Origin: Cupriavidus sp. D39
GTDB taxonomy: Bacteria; Pseudomonadota; Gammaproteobacteria; Burkholderiales; Burkholderiaceae
Direction: 5' to 3'
Assembly: GCF_026627925.1 (NCBI RefSeq)
Contig: NZ_JAPNLE010000009.1
Coordinates: forward strand, 4,650,001 to 4,714,000
Length of the DNA: 64,000 nt
Positions 49,181 through 59,294 of the stretch are shown piece by piece (the stretch's first letter is position 1; each line of letters opens with the position of its first letter). A program made the translations under genes and the position numbers. Below the pieces are notes generated by a model that saw nothing but the letters and a program-made list of their open reading frames with translations, did not search any database and was not told the DNA's origin.

Positions 49181-50510
49181 ATGGGAAATAACGAGGACGC
49201 GGGATTCCTGCCCAAGTGGCGGCTAAAGACGCACGGTGTGATTGCGCCGGATGAGCGCCTGCCCGCCGGCCAGACCCTCCTGGCAGGGATCCAGCATGTG
49301 GTGGCGATGTTCGGCTCGACCGCGATCGCGCCGATCCTGATGGGCTTCAATCCCAATATCGCCATCCTGTTTTCCGGCATCGGCACGCTGATCTTCTTCC
49401 TGTGCGTGCGCGGCAGGGTGCCGAGCTACCTGGGCTCCAGCTTTGCCTTCATCGCGGTGGTGATCGCGGCGACCGGCTACGCCGGCAGCGGCCCCAACCC
49501 GAATATCCCGGTGGCGCTCGGCGGCATCATCGCAGCGGGCGTGCTGTACCTGCTCATTGGCCTGGTGGTGCAGTCGGTCGGCTATCGCTGGGTGGAGCGG
49601 CTGATGCCGCCCGTGGTGACGGGCGCCATCGTGGCGGCCATCGGCCTGAACCTGGCGCCGGTGGCGGTCAAGGCCGTGAGCGGCGCCGCGCTGGACACCT
49701 GGGTGGGCCTGGCCACGGTGCTGGCCGTGGGCATGGTCGCAGTCCATGCGCCGGGCATGCTGCGCCGGCTCCCGGTGCTGGTGGGCGGGCTGTTCGGCTA
49801 CGTGCTGTACTTCGTCTGCGCCAACGGGCTGGGCATGGGCAAAGGCATCGATTTCTCCGGCGTGGCCGCCGCCGCGCTGGTTCGGCCTGCCGGTCTTCTC
49901 CACGCCGGTGTTCCAGGCCAGCGCCATGCTGCTGATCGCCCCGGTAGCCATCGTGCTGGTGGCGGAAAACCTCGGGCATATCAAGGCCATCAGTGTGATG
50001 ACCGGCCGCAATCTCGACCCGTATATCGGCCGCGCCTTCATCGGCGACGGCATTGCCACCATCATCTCCGCCGGCGGCGGCGGCACGGGCGTGACCACTT
50101 ACGCCGAGAACATGGGCGTGATGGCGGTGACCAAGATCTACTCCACGCTGATCTTCGTGGTGGCGGCGGCGGTGGCGCTGGTGCTGGGCTTCTCGCCCAA
50201 GTTTGGTGCGCTGATCCTGACCATCCCGGGTCCGGTGATCGGTGGCCTGACCATTGTCGTGTTCGGCCTGATCGCTGCCACCGCCGGGCGTATCTGGGTG
50301 CAGAACAAGGTCGATTTCTCCAGTTCGCGCAACCTGATCACGGTCGGCGCCACGCTGACCGTGGCGGCCGGCGACCTGACCCTGAAGCTGGGCGGCATGA
50401 CGCTTGGCGGCATCGGTACCGCCACTTTTGGCGCGATCCTGCTGTATCACCTGCTGGGCAGCCGCAAGGCGGAGGCCGAAGCCGAGGCGGAAGCCGAAGC
50501 CGAAGCCTGA
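49181..50510 (+). CDS. uraA: NCS2-family uracil permease, frameshifted
   Basis: About 442 residues after a net one-base insertion near 49872-49880 is removed. It is a nucleobase:cation symporter with about 14 membrane helices. Motifs: LPAGQTLLAGIQHVVAMFG, VAENLGHIKAISVMTGRN and GGGTGVTTYAENMGVMA. AAGGAG precedes the ATG. After the break the original frame stays open right into cysM, which creates a false fusion. The C-terminus ends in alternating Glu-Ala repeats. Uracil is likely, but xanthine transporters share the fold. Confidence 0.9.
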
Positions 50511-50617
50511 CACACCGCGAAGCTAGCGGGCGCTCCCGCGGGGAGCACCCGCCACGTCGGCAACGCGGGCTTTGCGACTGCATTACAATGAGCGCCGACA
50601 TTGGAATCCCGCTCACC

Positions 50618-51520
50618 ATGGCCTACAAGACGATTGAAGACACCATCGGCAATACGCCGCTGGTGCAACTGCAGCGCATCCCCGGCGCCGCCGGCACGCC
50701 GCGCGGCAACGTAATCCTCGGCAAGCTCGAGGGCAACAACCCGGCGGGCTCGGTCAAGGACCGGCCGGCAGTCTCGATGATTGCCCGCGCCGAGTCGCGC
50801 GGGCGCATCAAGCCGGGCGACACGCTGATCGAAGCCACATCGGGCAATACCGGCATCGCGCTGGCCATGGCAGCTGCCATCCGTGGCTACAAGATGGTGC
50901 TGATCATGCCGGAAGACCTGAGCATGGAGCGCCGCCAGAGCATGGCCGCCTACGGCGCGGAAATCATCCTGACGCCGGTCAAGGGCGGCATGGAATACGC
51001 GCGCGACCTCGCGGACTCCATGGAGCGCGATGGCCGCGGCGTGATCCTGGACCAGTTCGCCAACCCGGACAATCCGCTGGCGCACTACGAGACCACTGGC
51101 CCGGAGATCTGGCGCGATACCGAAGGGCGCATTACTCACTTCGTCTCTGCCATGGGCACCACGGGCACCATTACCGGTGTTTCGCGCTACCTCAAGGAAC
51201 AGAACGCAGAGATCCAGATCGTGGGGGCGCAACCCGCCGAAGGCTCGCGCATTCCCGGCATCCGCAAGTGGCCCGAGGCGTACATGCCGAAGATCTACGA
51301 CCCGAAGTTCATCGACCGTACCGAGCCTGTCGGCCAGGGCGATGCCGAGCACATGGCACGCCGCATGGCGCGCGAGGAAGGGATCTTCTGCGGCATCTCG
51401 GCTGCCGGCGCGCTGTGCGTGGCGCTGCGTATCGCCGAGGAAGTGGAGAACGCCACCATCGTGTTCGTGGTGTGCGATCGCGGCGATCGCTACCTGTCGA
51501 CCGGGGTGTTCCCGGCCTGA
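50618..51520 (+). CDS. cysM: Cysteine synthase B
   Basis: 300-residue PLP enzyme that makes cysteine or S-sulfocysteine from O-acetylserine. The opening TIEDTIGNTPLVQLQRI, PLP lysine in NPAGSVKDRPA (near 46), EATSGNTGIALAMAAAIRGY, MGTTGTITGVSRYLKE and CGISAAGAL are all present. Start at 50618 (MAYKTIED) by homology; ATG 50588 is possible. No strong ribosome site. Confidence 0.95.
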   Translation: MAYKTIEDTIGNTPLVQLQRIPGAAGTPRGNVILGKLEGNNPAGSVKDRPAVSMIARAESRGRIKPGDTLIEATSGNTGIALAMAAAIRGYKMVLIMPEDLSMERRQSMAAYGAEIILTPVKGGMEYARDLADSMERDGRGVILDQFANPDNPLAHYETTGPEIWRDTEGRITHFVSAMGTTGTITGVSRYLKEQNAEIQIVGAQPAEGSRIPGIRKWPEAYMPKIYDPKFIDRTEPVGQGDAEHMARRMAREEGIFCGISAAGALCVALRIAEEVENATIVFVVCDRGDRYLSTGVFPA

Positions 51521-51540
51521 CGCCGCGTTGCTCGCGCATT

Positions 51541-51574
51541 AAAAAAAGCCCCGCGAATCTTGCGGGGCTTTTTG
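51541..51574. terminator. Bidirectional terminator between cysM and mltB
   Basis: A 12-bp stem (AAAAAGCCCCGC with GCGGGGCTTTTT) with A- and T-runs. It serves the two convergent genes. Confidence 0.92.
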
Positions 51575-51595
51575 TTTCTGCTGCGATTAGCGAGG

Positions 51596-52702
51596 TCAGC
51601 CCATCGCCGCCTTGACCGCCTCGCCCAGCTGGTACACGGCCAGCGCGTAGAAGAAGCTGCGGTTGTAGCGTGTCAGCACATAGAAGTTGCGCAGGCCGAG
51701 CATGTAGTCGGTGGTTTCGCCGGGCGTGGGCAGGTCCACCACCAGCACGCCGGTTTCGCCTTCGCGTGCCAGGTCGATCGGCTCGTCCACGCGCAGGCCG
51801 GCCTTGAGCAATTGGTTGAGCGTGCGGGTGGGCCATGGCTCGCCATCCGCAGCGGCGGCGGCGATGCCGCGGCTGCCGTCGTCGGCGGCGATGCGCCAGA
51901 CCACCGGGCGGCCCTGTTCCCAGCCGTGCAGTTGCAGGAAGCGGGCCACGCTGCCGATCGCGTCGGCGGCGCTGCTGCGCAGGTCGATGTGGCCGTCGCC
52001 GTCGTAGTCGATGGCGTATTCGCGCAGGCTGGTGGGCATGAACTGCGGAATACCCACGGCGCCCGCGAAGGAGCCCAGCACCGAGAACACGTCGGTGTTG
52101 GTGTCGCGGCACCACAGCAGGTAGTCGGCCAGCTGGTTGCGGAACAGCGTGGTGCGCGCTTCGCGATTGGGCACGTCCGGATAATCGAAGGCCAGCGTGG
52201 AGAGCGAGTCGATCACGCGGAAGGTACCCATGTCGCGGCCATAGATGGTCTCGACACCGATGATGCCGACGATCACCGCGGCCGGCACACCGAACTCGGC
52301 TTCCGCGCGGCGCAGCGTTTCGCGATTCTGCTGCCAGAAGCGCACGCCTGCATTGATGCGGATCGGCTCGATAAAGCGCGAGCGGTAGGTGCGCCAGCTT
52401 TTGCGTCCCGGTGTGGCGGGCGGCATGATCAAGCGGACCACCGTGGATGAATACACGGCCTGGCCGAACCAGCCTTCCAGCGTTTCGCGGGCAAAGCGGT
52501 GGCGCGCCACCATCTCGTCGATGAAGGCGCGGCTCTTGGGGTTGTCACGATAGCGGCCCGGCTCGATTTCTTCTTCGCGCACGCTCACGCGGCGCTTGCC
52601 GGCGGCAAGCAGGGCGGGGGAGACGCCGCACAAGCTCAATGCGGCAGCGGAGAGTGCGGCGCCCAGGAGCGGGCGGCGCAGGGAGCGCTGGGAGTCGGTC
52701 AT
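51596..52702 (-). CDS. mltB: Lytic murein transglycosylase B
   Basis: 368 residues. An N-terminal signal region (LRRPLLGAALSAAALSLCGV, with a Cys that is not a clean lipobox) is followed by the SLT family 3 domain. Catalytic Glu is in GIIGVETIYGRD near 153. Further marks are GSFAGAVGIPQFMPTSL and the C-terminal GLRNFYVLTRYN. It cleaves glycan strands of peptidoglycan with formation of 1,6-anhydro ends. AAAGGA precedes the start at 52702. Confidence 0.92.
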   Translation of the reverse strand: MTDSQRSLRRPLLGAALSAAALSLCGVSPALLAAGKRRVSVREEEIEPGRYRDNPKSRAFIDEMVARHRFARETLEGWFGQAVYSSTVVRLIMPPATPGRKSWRTYRSRFIEPIRINAGVRFWQQNRETLRRAEAEFGVPAAVIVGIIGVETIYGRDMGTFRVIDSLSTLAFDYPDVPNREARTTLFRNQLADYLLWCRDTNTDVFSVLGSFAGAVGIPQFMPTSLREYAIDYDGDGHIDLRSSAADAIGSVARFLQLHGWEQGRPVVWRIAADDGSRGIAAAAADGEPWPTRTLNQLLKAGLRVDEPIDLAREGETGVLVVDLPTPGETTDYMLGLRNFYVLTRYNRSFFYALAVYQLGEAVKAAMG

Positions 52703-52820
52703 GGTGTCCTTTGCAAGTCGCAGCGAGTATAGCGGATGGTGCCTGCGCGCCACCCCGCTGGGTGGCCAGCGCGGCATGTGCTAACGTAACGAACGGAGAC
52801 CACGATTAAAGCAATAAGAC

Positions 52821-53744
52821 ATGCCCACAGGCTATTACACGCATCCCGAGTTCCTGCTGCATGAGATGGGGCATTTCCATCCGGAGTGCCCCGAGCGCCT
52901 GCAGGCCATTGAGGATCACTTGATCTCGCACGGCATGGTCGGCCTGCTCGACCGGCGCGAGGCGAGCGCCGCCACCGCCGAGCAGATCGGGCGCGTGCAT
53001 CTTCCGCAATACATCGCCACGCTGGCCGCGGCCAGCCCTGCCAGCGGCTACTACCCGATCGATCCCGATACCTCGATGAACCCGCACACGCTGGCCGCCG
53101 CCACCCATGCGGCCGGCGCCGCGGTGGCCGCCACCGATGCGGTGATGGCGGGCGAGGTCGAGAACGCGTTTTGCTGCGTGCGCCCGCCGGGGCACCATGC
53201 CGAGCCGGATCGGGCCATGGGCTTTTGCTTCTACAACAATGTGGCGATCGCCGCGCGTCATGCGCTCGCCGCGCACGGGCTCGAGCGCGTGGCCATCGTC
53301 GATTTCGACGTGCATCACGGCAATGGCACCGAAGCCGCCTTCCGTGGCGACGCCCAGGTGTTGATGTGCAGCTTCTTCCAGCATCCGTTCTATCCCTACA
53401 GCGGCACCGAGCACATCGCCGCCAATATGTCGAACATCCCGCTGCCGGCCTATACCAACGGCCTGGCGGTGCGTGAAGTGGTGGAGACGATCTGGCTGCC
53501 GCGCCTGAACGCGTTCAAGCCGCAGATGCTGTTTATCTCGGCTGGCTTCGACGCCCATCGCGAGGATGACCTCGGGCAGATGGGGCTGGTCGAGCAGGAC
53601 TATGCCTGGATCACCGCCCAACTGGTCGACGTCGCCCGCGCCCATGCGAAAGGGCGCATCGTCAGTTGCCTGGAAGGTGGCTATAACCTGAGCGCGCTGA
53701 GCCGTAGCGTGTGTGCGCACCTCAAGGTGCTGCTCGAACGATAG
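52821..53744 (+). CDS. Histone deacetylase family hydrolase
   Basis: 307 residues of the arginase/HDAC fold. The metal site shows the His-His pair RPPGHHAEPDRAMGFCFYNN (near 122), DFDVHHGNGT (near 158) and SAGFDAHREDDLG (near 240). Bacterial members deacetylate acetylpolyamines or acetate-like substrates (AcuC, AphA); this one is usually annotated as a histone-deacetylase-like amidohydrolase. Substrate not predictable. An enoyl-CoA hydratase gene follows 11 nt later. Confidence 0.9.
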   Translation: MPTGYYTHPEFLLHEMGHFHPECPERLQAIEDHLISHGMVGLLDRREASAATAEQIGRVHLPQYIATLAAASPASGYYPIDPDTSMNPHTLAAATHAAGAAVAATDAVMAGEVENAFCCVRPPGHHAEPDRAMGFCFYNNVAIAARHALAAHGLERVAIVDFDVHHGNGTEAAFRGDAQVLMCSFFQHPFYPYSGTEHIAANMSNIPLPAYTNGLAVREVVETIWLPRLNAFKPQMLFISAGFDAHREDDLGQMGLVEQDYAWITAQLVDVARAHAKGRIVSCLEGGYNLSALSRSVCAHLKVLLER

Positions 53745-53755
53745 GAGGCCCTGGC

Positions 53756-54568
53756 ATGGCTGAAACCGATATCCGCGATATCCGCGCCGTGACGCCGCTG
53801 CTCACCGAAAGCCTCGACGCCCCGGGCGTGCTGCGCCTGACGATGAACCGGCCCGAAGCGTTCAACTCGCTGTCCGAGGACCTGCTGGACGCGCTGTCCG
53901 CGGCGTTTGCCCGCGCCGGCGCCGATGCCTCGGTCCGCGTGGTGGTGCTGGCTGCGGCCGGCCGCGCGTTCTGCGCGGGACATGACCTGCGCGAGATGCG
54001 CGCCAGCCCGTCGCACGACTACTACCGCCGCCTGTTCGACCGCTGCACCCGCATGATGATGGCGATGCAGAAGATGCCGCAGCCGGTCATCGCGCGCGTG
54101 CAAGGCATTGCCACCGCCGCCGGCTGCCAGCTGGTGGCGATGTGCGACCTGGCGGTGGCGGCCGACGTGGCCCGCTTTGCGGTATCGGGCGTAAATCTCG
54201 GCTTGTTCTGCGCGACCCTCGGCGTGGCGCTGTCGCGCAACCTGTCGCGCAAGCACGCCATGGAGATGCTGCTGACCGGCGACATGATCGACGCCCTGCA
54301 AGCCCGGGACCGCGGGCTGGTCAACCGCGTAGTGCCGGCCGATGCCCTCGATGCCGAGGTCGCGCGCCTGGCGGCCAGCATCTGCGCCAAGCCGGCCGCC
54401 GCCGTGGCCGCCGGCAAGGGCCTGTTCTACCGCCAACTGGAGATGGGCATCGAAGCGGCCTACCAGCTCGCCGGGCAGACCATGGCTTGCAACATGATGG
54501 ATCCGGCGGCGCTGGAGGGCGTCCAGGCCTTTCTCGATAAGCGCCCGCCCTCTTGGGGTGATGTTTAA
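53756..54568 (+). CDS. Enoyl-CoA hydratase/isomerase family protein
   Basis: 270-residue crotonase-fold protein. The oxyanion-hole segments GRAFCAGHDLREM (near 72) and IATAAGCQLVAMCDLAVAA (near 120) are present. Gly/Ala at the position of the usual catalytic Glu suggests the ECHDC3-like subgroup rather than a classical beta-oxidation hydratase. AGGAGG is 7 nt before the ATG. It is the last gene of the HDAC operon. Confidence 0.88.
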   Translation: MAETDIRDIRAVTPLLTESLDAPGVLRLTMNRPEAFNSLSEDLLDALSAAFARAGADASVRVVVLAAAGRAFCAGHDLREMRASPSHDYYRRLFDRCTRMMMAMQKMPQPVIARVQGIATAAGCQLVAMCDLAVAADVARFAVSGVNLGLFCATLGVALSRNLSRKHAMEMLLTGDMIDALQARDRGLVNRVVPADALDAEVARLAASICAKPAAAVAAGKGLFYRQLEMGIEAAYQLAGQTMACNMMDPAALEGVQAFLDKRPPSWGDV

Positions 54569-54584
54569 ATAACGTTTTGTTGGC

Positions 54585-54629
54585 TTTTGCCGGTCTATAT
54601 GCCCTCAACATATAAAGACATCGGCAAAA
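54585..54629. other. Long hairpin after the enoyl-CoA hydratase gene
   Basis: TTTTGCCG (54585-54592) pairs with CGGCAAAA (54622-54629) and the inner TATATG with CATATA, around a 7-nt loop. It is a strong structure that could terminate the upstream operon, or act as part of the metN leader. The strand on which it acts is unclear, since the flanking T-run is better on the minus strand. Confidence 0.5.
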
Positions 54630-54688
54630 AGTCGTTTCTGGTATGAAGCGGATCGCTTAAAATGCGCGCTTCGCCCAAAAATAAAATG

Positions 54689-54730
54689 CGGCAACAGCGC
54701 TAGAGAGACTTTCTCGCCTGTTGCCGTTTT
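54689..54730 (+). promoter_or_regulatory. Terminator-like hairpin in the metN leader (possible attenuator)
   Basis: CGGCAACAG (54689-54697) pairs with CTGTTGCCG (54718-54726), followed by TTTT, 8 nt before the metN start. An inner GAGA/TCTC stem may form. A candidate promoter lies upstream (TAAAAT -10 with a weak TTTCTG -35 17 bp before it). A terminator directly before a start codon suggests transcription attenuation in response to methionine or SAM. No known SAM riboswitch class is recognised. Confidence 0.45.
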
Positions 54731-54737
54731 CTTTCAC

Positions 54738-55772
54738 ATGATCGAACTGCAAGGTCTTTCGCAGCGCTTCCCCGGCGGGTCGGGTGAAGTGCATGCGCTG
54801 CGGGACGTCAACCTGTCGATTGCGGCAGGTGAGGTCTTCGGCATCATCGGCCGCAGCGGCGCCGGCAAGAGCACGCTGGTGCGCGCCATCAACCTGCTTA
54901 ACCGCCCCAGCGCCGGCCGCGTGAGCGTGGCCGGCCAGGAGCTGACCGCGCTCGACAGCGCCGCGTTGCGCAAGGCACGCCGCGACATCGGCATGATCTT
55001 CCAGCATTTCAACCTGCTGTCGTCGCGTACCGTCTATGACAATGTGGCGCTGCCGCTGGAGCTCGCCGGCAAGTCCCGCAGCGAGATCTCCGATACGGTG
55101 CTGCCGCTGCTGGAGCTGGTCGGCCTGACGGCGCTCAAGGATCGCTATCCCGCCCAGGTCAGCGGCGGGCAGAAGCAGCGCGTGGGGATTGCCCGCGCGC
55201 TGGCCAGCAAGCCCAAGGTGCTGCTGTCGGACGAGGCGACCTCCGCCCTCGATCCGGAGACCACCCGCTCCATCCTCGAACTGCTCAAGCAGATCAATCG
55301 CGAGCTGGGCCTGACCATCGTCATGATCACGCACCAGATGGAAGTGATCAAACAGGTCTGCGACCGCGTGGCCGTGCTCGAAGCCGGCCAGGTGGTGGAA
55401 ACCGGCCGGGTGATCGACGTATTCCTGCGCCCCAAGCATGAAGTCACGCGCGCCATGATCGGCGACGTGATCGCGCAGGAACTGCCGCCCAGCGTGCTCA
55501 AGCGTGTGGAAAGCCGGCTAGGCAACGGGCGCGACCACGTCTACCGCCTGGCCTTCACCGGCGCGGGCGTGGACCAGCCGGTGCTGGCCCAGGCGATCCG
55601 CCGCTACGGGCTGGACTTCAACATCCTGCACGGGCATATCGACGAGATCCAGGGCCAGGCCTTTGGCTCGCTGGCCATCATGGCCACCGGCGAGCCGGCC
55701 GACGTGAAGGCGGCGATGGAGTACCTGCAACAAGAGGGCGTAGTGGTGGAGGAGATCGAGCATGTGGTCTGA
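54738..55772 (+). CDS. metN: Methionine ABC transporter ATP-binding protein
   Basis: 344-residue ATPase that powers D- and L-methionine import. Walker [10 protein letters not shown] (near 38-46), signature [16 protein letters not shown], Walker [13 protein letters not shown], and a C-terminal NIL domain (about 265-344) that binds methionine for trans-inhibition. The start codon lacks a Shine-Dalgarno sequence and lies in the T-run of the leader hairpin. It overlaps metI by 11 nt. Confidence 0.95.
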   Translation: MIELQGLSQRFPGGSGEVHALRDVNLSIAAGEVFGIIGRSGAGKSTLVRAINLLNRPSAGRVSVAGQELTALDSAALRKARRDIGMIFQHFNLLSSRTVYDNVALPLELAGKSRSEISDTVLPLLELVGLTALKDRYPAQVSGGQKQRVGIARALASKPKVLLSDEATSALDPETTRSILELLKQINRELGLTIVMITHQMEVIKQVCDRVAVLEAGQVVETGRVIDVFLRPKHEVTRAMIGDVIAQELPPSVLKRVESRLGNGRDHVYRLAFTGAGVDQPVLAQAIRRYGLDFNILHGHIDEIQGQAFGSLAIMATGEPADVKAAMEYLQQEGVVVEEIEHVV

Positions 55773-56415
55773 AATGTTTGACCTGTTCCTGGCCTCGTTC
55801 AACGAGACGCTGCTGATGGTGAGCATCTCGGGCGTGGTCGGCGCGTTGCTTGGCGTGCCGCTGGGCGTGCTGCTGCACCTGACCAACCGCGGCGGCGTGC
55901 TGTCGCATCCACTGTTCAACCGCACCATCGGCGTGGTGGTCAACGCCGTGCGCTCGATCCCCTTCATCATCCTGCTGGTGGTGGTGATCCCGTTCACGCG
56001 CTTTATCGTGGGGTCGTCGATCGGCACGACCGCGGCCGTGGTGCCGCTGACCATCGCCGCGATCCCGTTTATCGCGCGCCTGGTGGAAAGCGCGCTGCGC
56101 GAAGTCGACAAGGGCCTCGTCGAAGCCGCCCAGTCGATGGGCGCGAGCACTGGCCAGATCGTGATGAAGGTGCTGCTGCCCGAGGCCATGCCTGGCATCG
56201 TGGCCGGCCTGACCATCACCTTTGTCAGCCTGGTGGGCTATTCGGCCATGGCCGGCGCCATCGGCGGCGGCGGCCTGGGCGACCTCGGCATCCGCTATGG
56301 CTACCAGCGCTACATCACCGAGGTGATGGTGGCGGTGGTACTGATCCTGATCGTTTTCGTGCAAGCGGTGCAAAGCTTCGGCGACTGGCTGGTGCGGCGC
56401 ATCAGCCACAAGTAA
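55762..56415 (+). CDS. metI: Methionine ABC transporter permease
   Basis: 217-residue permease with five helices and the EAA motif ([22 protein letters not shown]) in the cytoplasmic loop; key residues Glu-Ala-Ala and Gly are present. The typical ending [15 protein letters not shown] is intact. It belongs to the MetNIQ importer, with metN overlapping upstream and metQ 68 nt downstream. Confidence 0.94.
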   Translation: MWSEMFDLFLASFNETLLMVSISGVVGALLGVPLGVLLHLTNRGGVLSHPLFNRTIGVVVNAVRSIPFIILLVVVIPFTRFIVGSSIGTTAAVVPLTIAAIPFIARLVESALREVDKGLVEAAQSMGASTGQIVMKVLLPEAMPGIVAGLTITFVSLVGYSAMAGAIGGGGLGDLGIRYGYQRYITEVMVAVVLILIVFVQAVQSFGDWLVRRISHK

Positions 56416-56483
56416 CAGGTCAGCCCGGCATTCCGCCCGGCTATCTGCAAAGACATAGAGCCATCGAGAAAAAGGAAGTCAAC

Positions 56484-57281
56484 ATGCAACGTCGTAACTT
56501 GCTGCAATGGATTGTCGGCGCCGCCCTGGGCGCCACCCTGGCCACCGGCGCCGTGGCGCAGGAAAAGCCGATCAAGATCGGCGTCACCGGCGGCCCGCAC
56601 GCCCAGATCTTGGAACAGGTGAAGAAGGTCGCGGCCAAGGATGGCCTGAACATCCAGGTGGTGGAATTCAGCGATTACTTCCAGCCGAACGCCGCGCTGG
56701 CTTCGGGTGACCTGGATGCCAACAGCTACCAGCACCTGCCCTACCTGGAAGCGCAGATCAAGGACCGTGGCTACAAGTTCACCCACATTGCCTTCACCGT
56801 GACCTTCCCGATGGGCGTGTACTCCAAGAAGATCAAGTCGCTCGAACAGATCAAGGATGGCGCGCGCGTTGGCGTCCCGAACGATCCTACCAATGGTGGC
56901 CGTGGCCTGCTGTTGCTGCAAAGCAAGGGCCTGATCAAGCTGCGCCCGGACGCTGGCCTGAAGGCTACGCCGCTGGACATCGTCTCCAACCCGAAGAAGA
57001 TCCGGATCGTCGAGCTGGACGCCGCGCAACTGCCGCGCTCGCTGGATGACCTCGACGCTGCAGCCATCAACGGCAACTACGCCGAATCGGCCGGCTTGTC
57101 GCCGACCAAGGACGCGATTGCCATGGAAGGCCCCAAGGGTCCCTATGCCAACCTGATCGCCATCCGCGAAGCCGACAAGAACAAGCCCTGGGTGGCCAAG
57201 CTGGTCAAAGCCTATCATTCGCCGGAGATCAAGCAGTATGTCCAGAGCACTTTCAAGGATTCGGTGATTACCGCCTGGTAA
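56484..57281 (+). CDS. metQ: Methionine-binding periplasmic protein
   Basis: 265-residue NlpA/MetQ family protein. The N-terminus has a signal region (LLQWIVGAALGATLATGAVAQ) without a clear lipobox Cys. Features: IKIGVTGGPHAQILEQVKKV, QVVEFSDYFQPNAALASGDLD, ANSYQHLPYLE and VPNDPTNGGRGLLLLQ. It delivers methionine to MetNI. A strong hairpin ends the operon. Confidence 0.94.
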   Translation: MQRRNLLQWIVGAALGATLATGAVAQEKPIKIGVTGGPHAQILEQVKKVAAKDGLNIQVVEFSDYFQPNAALASGDLDANSYQHLPYLEAQIKDRGYKFTHIAFTVTFPMGVYSKKIKSLEQIKDGARVGVPNDPTNGGRGLLLLQSKGLIKLRPDAGLKATPLDIVSNPKKIRIVELDAAQLPRSLDDLDAAAINGNYAESAGLSPTKDAIAMEGPKGPYANLIAIREADKNKPWVAKLVKAYHSPEIKQYVQSTFKDSVITAW

Positions 57282-57306
57282 GTTTGAAAAAACCCTCAAA
57301 AACCGT

Positions 57307-57371
57307 GTGCCGCAGGGCATCCTGCGGCACAATACGGCGAAGTTTTCACATTGCCGGGCTATGCCCGGCAA
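57307..57371. terminator. Two hairpins after metQ
   Basis: First hairpin: GTGCCGCAGG (57307-57316) with CCTGCGGCAC (57321-57330). Second: TTGCCGGGC (57351-57359) with GCCCGGCAA (57363-57371), then ATTCTTT. The second, with its T-rich tail, is the likelier terminator of metNIQ. Confidence 0.7.
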
Positions 57372-57431
57372 TTCTTTACCGATAAAATAGTACGACCGTT
57401 CGAAAAATAAGAGTGCCACCCACCCGGTGGT

Positions 57432-57437
57432 TATAAT
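57432..57437 (+). promoter_or_regulatory. Candidate -10 box of etfBA
   Basis: TATAAT, a perfect -10 hexamer, about 49 bp before the etfB start. No good -35 is found at the usual distance. Confidence 0.45.
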
Positions 57438-57485
57438 GGCGAGCGAACCAAATTTCTGACTATCGACTATCAGTGGAGTGAGCGC

Positions 57486-58235
57486 ATGAAAGTACTCGTC
57501 GCAGTCAAGCGCGTGGTGGATTACAACGTCAAGGTCCGGGTGAAGTCGGACGGCACGGGCGTGGATCTGGCCAACGTCAAGATGAGCATGAACCCGTTTG
57601 ACGAAATCGCCGTGGAAGAAGCGGTGCGCCTGCGGGAAGCCGGGGTGGTCACCGAGGTGATCGCCGTGTCCTGCGGCGTGACCCAGTGCCAGGAAACCCT
57701 GCGTACGGCGATGGCCATCGGTGCCGACCGCGGCATCCTGGTGGAATCGAACGAAGACCTGCAGCCGCTGGCCGTGGCCAAGCTGCTCAAGGCCCTGGTC
57801 GACAAGGAACAGCCGCAACTGGTGATCCTGGGCAAGCAAGCCATTGACGACGACTCCAACCAGACCGGCCAGATGCTGGCTGCGCTGGCGGGCCTGCCGC
57901 AAGCTACCTTCGCCTCGAAGGTGGTGGTGGCCGATGGCCGCGCATCGGTGACGCGTGAAGTGGATGGCGGTCTGGAGACCCTGTCGCTCAAGCTGCCAGC
58001 GGTGGTGACCACCGACCTGCGCCTGAACGAGCCGCGCTACGTGACGCTGCCGAACATCATGAAGGCCAAGAAGAAGCCGCTGGATATCGTCAAGCCGGAA
58101 GATCTCGGCGTGGACGTGGCGCCGCGTCTGAAGACCGTCAAGGTCGTTGAGCCGCCCAAGCGTAGCGCGGGTGTGATGGTGCCGGACGTTGCGACGCTGG
58201 TGCAAAAGCTGAAGAACGAAGCCAAGGTCATCTGA
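57486..58235 (+). CDS. etfB: Electron transfer flavoprotein subunit beta
   Basis: 249-residue ETF-beta. Motifs [39 protein letters not shown], and the AMP/signature segment [18 protein letters not shown] near 115-133. ETF carries electrons from acyl-CoA dehydrogenases to the respiratory chain. etfA follows 19 nt later. Confidence 0.96.
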   Translation: MKVLVAVKRVVDYNVKVRVKSDGTGVDLANVKMSMNPFDEIAVEEAVRLREAGVVTEVIAVSCGVTQCQETLRTAMAIGADRGILVESNEDLQPLAVAKLLKALVDKEQPQLVILGKQAIDDDSNQTGQMLAALAGLPQATFASKVVVADGRASVTREVDGGLETLSLKLPAVVTTDLRLNEPRYVTLPNIMKAKKKPLDIVKPEDLGVDVAPRLKTVKVVEPPKRSAGVMVPDVATLVQKLKNEAKVI

Positions 58236-58254
58236 GCGCGCCAGGAGATAAAAC

Positions 58255-59190
58255 ATGACTGCACTCGTCATTGCTGAACACGACAACCAATCCATCAAGG
58301 CCGCTACCTTGAACACGGTGACGGCAGCCGCCCAGTGCGGCGGCGATGTCCACGTGCTGGTGGCTGGCGCCAATGCCGCTGCCGCCGCTGCTGCTGCCGC
58401 GAAGATCGCCGGCGTGTCCAAGGTGCTGCTGGCCGACGCGCCGCAGTTCGCCGACGGCCTGGCCGAGAACGTGGCCGAGCAAGTCCTGGCCATCGCCAGC
58501 GACTACAGCCACATCCTGGCGCCCGCATCGGCCTACGGCAAGAACATCCTGCCGCGCGTCGCGGCCAAGCTGGACGTAGCCCAGCTGTCGGACATCACCA
58601 AGGTCGACAGCCCGGACACGTTCGAGCGCCCGATCTACGCCGGCAACGCGATCTCGATCGTGCAGTCGTCGGACAAGGTCAAGGTCATCACCGTGCGCGG
58701 TACCGGCTTTGACGCCGCCGCCGCCGAAGGTGGCTCGGCCGCCGTCGAAAACCTGCCCGCAGTGGCCGACGCTGGCATCTCGCAATTCGTTTCGCGCGAA
58801 GTCACCAAGAGTGACCGCCCCGAGCTGACCGCTGCCAAGATCATCGTGTCCGGTGGCCGTGGCGTGGGTTCCGGCGAGAACTACACCAAGGTGCTGACGC
58901 CGCTGGCCGACAAGCTGAACGCCGCGATGGGCGCTTCGCGCGCTGCCGTGGACGCCGGCTTCGTGCCCAACGACTATCAAGTCGGCCAGACCGGCAAGAT
59001 CGTCGCGCCGCAGCTGTACATCGCCGTTGGTATCTCCGGCGCGATCCAGCATCTGGCCGGCATGAAGGACTCCAAGGTGATCGTCGCGATCAACAAGGAC
59101 GCCGAAGCCCCGATCTTCTCGGTGGCCGACTACGGCCTGGTGGGCGATCTGAACACCGTCGTGCCCGAACTGGTGGCGGCGCTGGGCTGA
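58255..59190 (+). CDS. etfA: Electron transfer flavoprotein subunit alpha
   Basis: 311-residue ETF-alpha with FAD site [20 protein letters not shown] near 199 and [21 protein letters not shown]. Partner of etfB in an operon ending with a terminator at 59242-59275. Confidence 0.96.
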   Translation: MTALVIAEHDNQSIKAATLNTVTAAAQCGGDVHVLVAGANAAAAAAAAAKIAGVSKVLLADAPQFADGLAENVAEQVLAIASDYSHILAPASAYGKNILPRVAAKLDVAQLSDITKVDSPDTFERPIYAGNAISIVQSSDKVKVITVRGTGFDAAAAEGGSAAVENLPAVADAGISQFVSREVTKSDRPELTAAKIIVSGGRGVGSGENYTKVLTPLADKLNAAMGASRAAVDAGFVPNDYQVGQTGKIVAPQLYIAVGISGAIQHLAGMKDSKVIVAINKDAEAPIFSVADYGLVGDLNTVVPELVAALG

Positions 59191-59241
59191 TCCCCACTGC
59201 CCGGCACGGCGTTTGACGCGCCGGGCTCGATCAGGAAGTAC

Positions 59242-59275
59242 AAGCCGTTCCGGGCCCGCCCGAGAACGGCTTTTT
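59242..59275 (+). terminator. Terminator after etfBA
   Basis: AAGCCGTTC with GAACGGCTT and a 13-nt loop, then a T-run. It separates etfBA from the acyl-CoA dehydrogenase gene, which begins 20 bp later. Confidence 0.75.
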
Positions 59276-59294
59276 ATACATACCGGAGACATCG

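Noticed and set aside
49040..51520. Apparent 826-residue fusion of a uracil permease and cysteine synthase
   Set aside because: It arises because the permease frame is shifted near 49876 and stays open by chance into cysM. Both genes have their own starts and the permease C-terminal half is in the other frame.
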